Shown here piece after piece: positions 63,501-64,000 of a stretch of 64,000 nucleotides of DNA. The notes beneath the pieces are model-generated. The model ran no database searches. It was not told the origin of the DNA and worked only from the letters and a program-made list of their open reading frames with translations. The DNA lies in contig CAJNDS010000321.1 in the NCBI GenBank assembly GCA_905221605.1, positions 64,501 through 128,500 on the forward strand, in the 5' to 3' direction. The DNA comes from Symbiodinium natans. Taxonomy: Eukaryota > Sar > Dinophyceae > Suessiales > Symbiodiniaceae. Position numbers and translations under genes: made by a program. The stretch's first letter is position 1. Each line of letters opens with the position of its first letter.

Positions 63501-63947
63501 TTAGAATTCCTTGCTGACACAGGAAGCGAGGAGGACCTTATCAGCGAAGCCGATCGTGCTATGTACTTCGGCGAAGAGCCAGTAGGCAACGCAATACGAC
63601 AAGTGAATCTCATCACTGCTAATGGTAACGTCAAAGGTGACAAGTCGGTTAGGATCGACTTCCCGGAGTTTGGCAAAGAGCTAGAGTTCTATGTTCTCAA
63701 CAGCACCCCTCCTGTTTGCTCCGTAGGCAGAAGGTGCATGGAGGACGGTTATGAGTTCCACTGGTACCCCAAAAGGCCGCCTTACTTTGTTGCGCCCAAT
63801 GGTCAAAGACTAAGGTGTAGGATGAGAGGTATGGTCCCAGTGCTAGGGGGAGGAGCAATGGCCGCTCCAAGCGCTAAGGAGGAAGCCTCAGGTTCTCTCG
63901 GACGACCAGTTTTGTCCGAGGGTTTTCAGAAAACTGCCGCCCAATAG
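60516..63947 (+). CDS. Gag-protease ORF of a second LTR-type retroelement (partial element)
   Basis: 1143 codons starting with ATG; an in-frame TGA lies a short way upstream. Residues 90-255 form a long coiled coil, 265-375 is Pro/Ala/Gly-rich, and 405-615 looks like a Gag core. An RS-rich stretch (about 636-678) precedes two CCCH fingers: C680/C688/C694/H698 and C716/C724/C730/H734. Further cysteines (C963, C967, C975, C978) come before a retropepsin site D1001-T-G-S. It ends at TAG (63945). The -1 frame stays open past the stop to the window end, so Pol may be reached by -1 frameshifting. The element is unlike the one at 2.9-12.8 kb in sequence and zinc-finger type. Confidence 0.83.
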   Translation: MGDSPELVPTEVATDLGTDGFTDAESAEMDLSGTLAMPPSTDGRGLVLEENAAAANVFAPNAPSPFVGLGAPQIHMYRQQFQQNITIGETPEQTRLLLTELENEAESRHQRFRLAAEEAHDQQIADVEERANRQHEEVVARLESEIASQRYSFVARTQGLFSELQQQNQIINFQSEHFSDVGSQITRLRTTLVEEAEQNKRESINEIGEWFGREHDEAMKRYRSIALETEEQMRIQNMTLQDELSSMERALQLEQDRNLGINPSQQAQFPSATAPVAPAPSAGLSAPCAPQFSDPSVIPMNIRALFPNFSFGGVATTATPTGPQGPVSAPGTPTASANVPNLGSSSGGLNAGAPGLAAPTGTPGGPAATGADLIAQTQQALLEAAKLLKGDKSGEDDKPKVKEAETMRLPDFPNPETYRAWKTATREAVRAASDRPDEAFSWILEVYSKNADHEKLREPGKFLTLDTKILAALTKVAKGELSRQVLTFKETEAVQGRAVRGRQVLLMFDQYFKTNEEVGSLYSVEDLLKVTLHSDDLTTFLHNWESVIAGMSHVPEEMVLRDILLRQIRKSSRMKYDLEIYDRAKEGSASHSYAFLLKSIRDLLTRERMRKNRDRIAKSHGDKFGAPVVEGGRPTRPPSRSGRGRDRSAGSQSNSKSRSRSRTPSRSRSPSRSQSPKPVCYDFQKGKCTRGDKCKFSHKPRSQSPVRTAPKKKQVCTFWKKGKCTRGDKCRFLHREPSPTPSGGENAAPAPKGPDKPRSPSPAPTRRKPSRGRSKEKDRKAACCISLAAAASAGPEESEPQGGDEDYWEVDFKRGEAVRHHLKYRSTMYKPEVSCPVALERLKGKAKVIKTLPISPYTAKENWDWKEGRGGTGDRTPWTGKTVFKIKEQNKKVRFSDKPKVREIPFEGKGYKHSYKVRRYNTCYADAENCPKPDANDLQVAIRNARELKMLLARHEGGEKTDCHLECDEPDSLMCGMCKHVVESSEIACPGIATPLEFLADTGSEEDLISEADRAMYFGEEPVGNAIRQVNLITANGNVKGDKSVRIDFPEFGKELEFYVLNSTPPVCSVGRRCMEDGYEFHWYPKRPPYFVAPNGQRLRCRMRGMVPVLGGGAMAAPSAKEEASGSLGRPVLSEGFQKTAAQ

Positions 63948-64000
63948 GGCCGGCCGAGGCTTTCGCAGGAGCAGCAGAGGAACGAGATCCAGTGGTCGAG

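Overview
The window looks like nuclear DNA of a dinoflagellate. The evidence is plant-type TTTAGGG telomere-like repeats scattered through the interior on both strands, introns that mostly start with GC (some GT or GA) and end in AG with the next exon usually starting with G, Ty1/copia elements of a dinoflagellate style, and very low coding density. Nothing prokaryotic is present. The species cannot be told from the sequence.

The main gene is a DEAD-box RNA helicase on the + strand. It is cut into at least 24-25 very small exons (20-78 nt) between about 1.2 kb and 59.6 kb. Read in order, these exons give the whole helicase core: Q motif (1215), P-loop (1977 and 12906), Ia (16711), GG (19326), Ib (20489), DEAD (21134/22065), SAT (22770), IV (48652), V (53136), VI (56062) and part of the C-terminal region. 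The codon phases fit at every junction I could define. The introns are made largely of TTTAGGG/CCCTAAA arrays, short foldback/MITE-like elements and larger insertions.

Insertions in the introns: (i) 2.9-12.8 kb, a young Ty1/copia-type LTR retrotransposon in antisense, sitting between the two exons that encode the P-loop. It has 222-bp LTRs, a 5-bp TAGGG target duplication and a primer site matching the initiator-tRNA-Met anticodon arm. Besides Gag, protease, integrase, RT and RNase H it carries a C5-methyltransferase-like domain and a 2-oxoglutarate/Fe(II) oxygenase-like (TET/JBP-like) domain. (ii) 27.5-30.7 kb, an island free of perfect telomeric heptamer arrays, bounded by 28-bp inverted repeats. 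It contains a 643-bp TIR element with an 8-bp target duplication and a large foldback block. (iii) A 22-kb intron (25.7-47.6 kb) holding other genes or gene pieces, including an unrecognised gene (gene B) that ends at 43,926, and minisatellites. (iv) From 60.5 kb, the Gag-protease ORF of a second, different retroelement that runs out of the window.

Telomere-like arrays seem to behave as insertions. A 49-bp (7 x 7) array interrupts a MITE copy at 31,612-31,660. Several arrays are flanked by 19-25-bp direct duplications. At 41.5-41.6 kb the 25-bp duplication supplies both splice sites of a telomere-repeat intron (AG|GC at each end). Together with the many GC donors, this suggests that telomeric-repeat insertion creates introns here. 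All function calls come from motif reading by eye; no database search was run.
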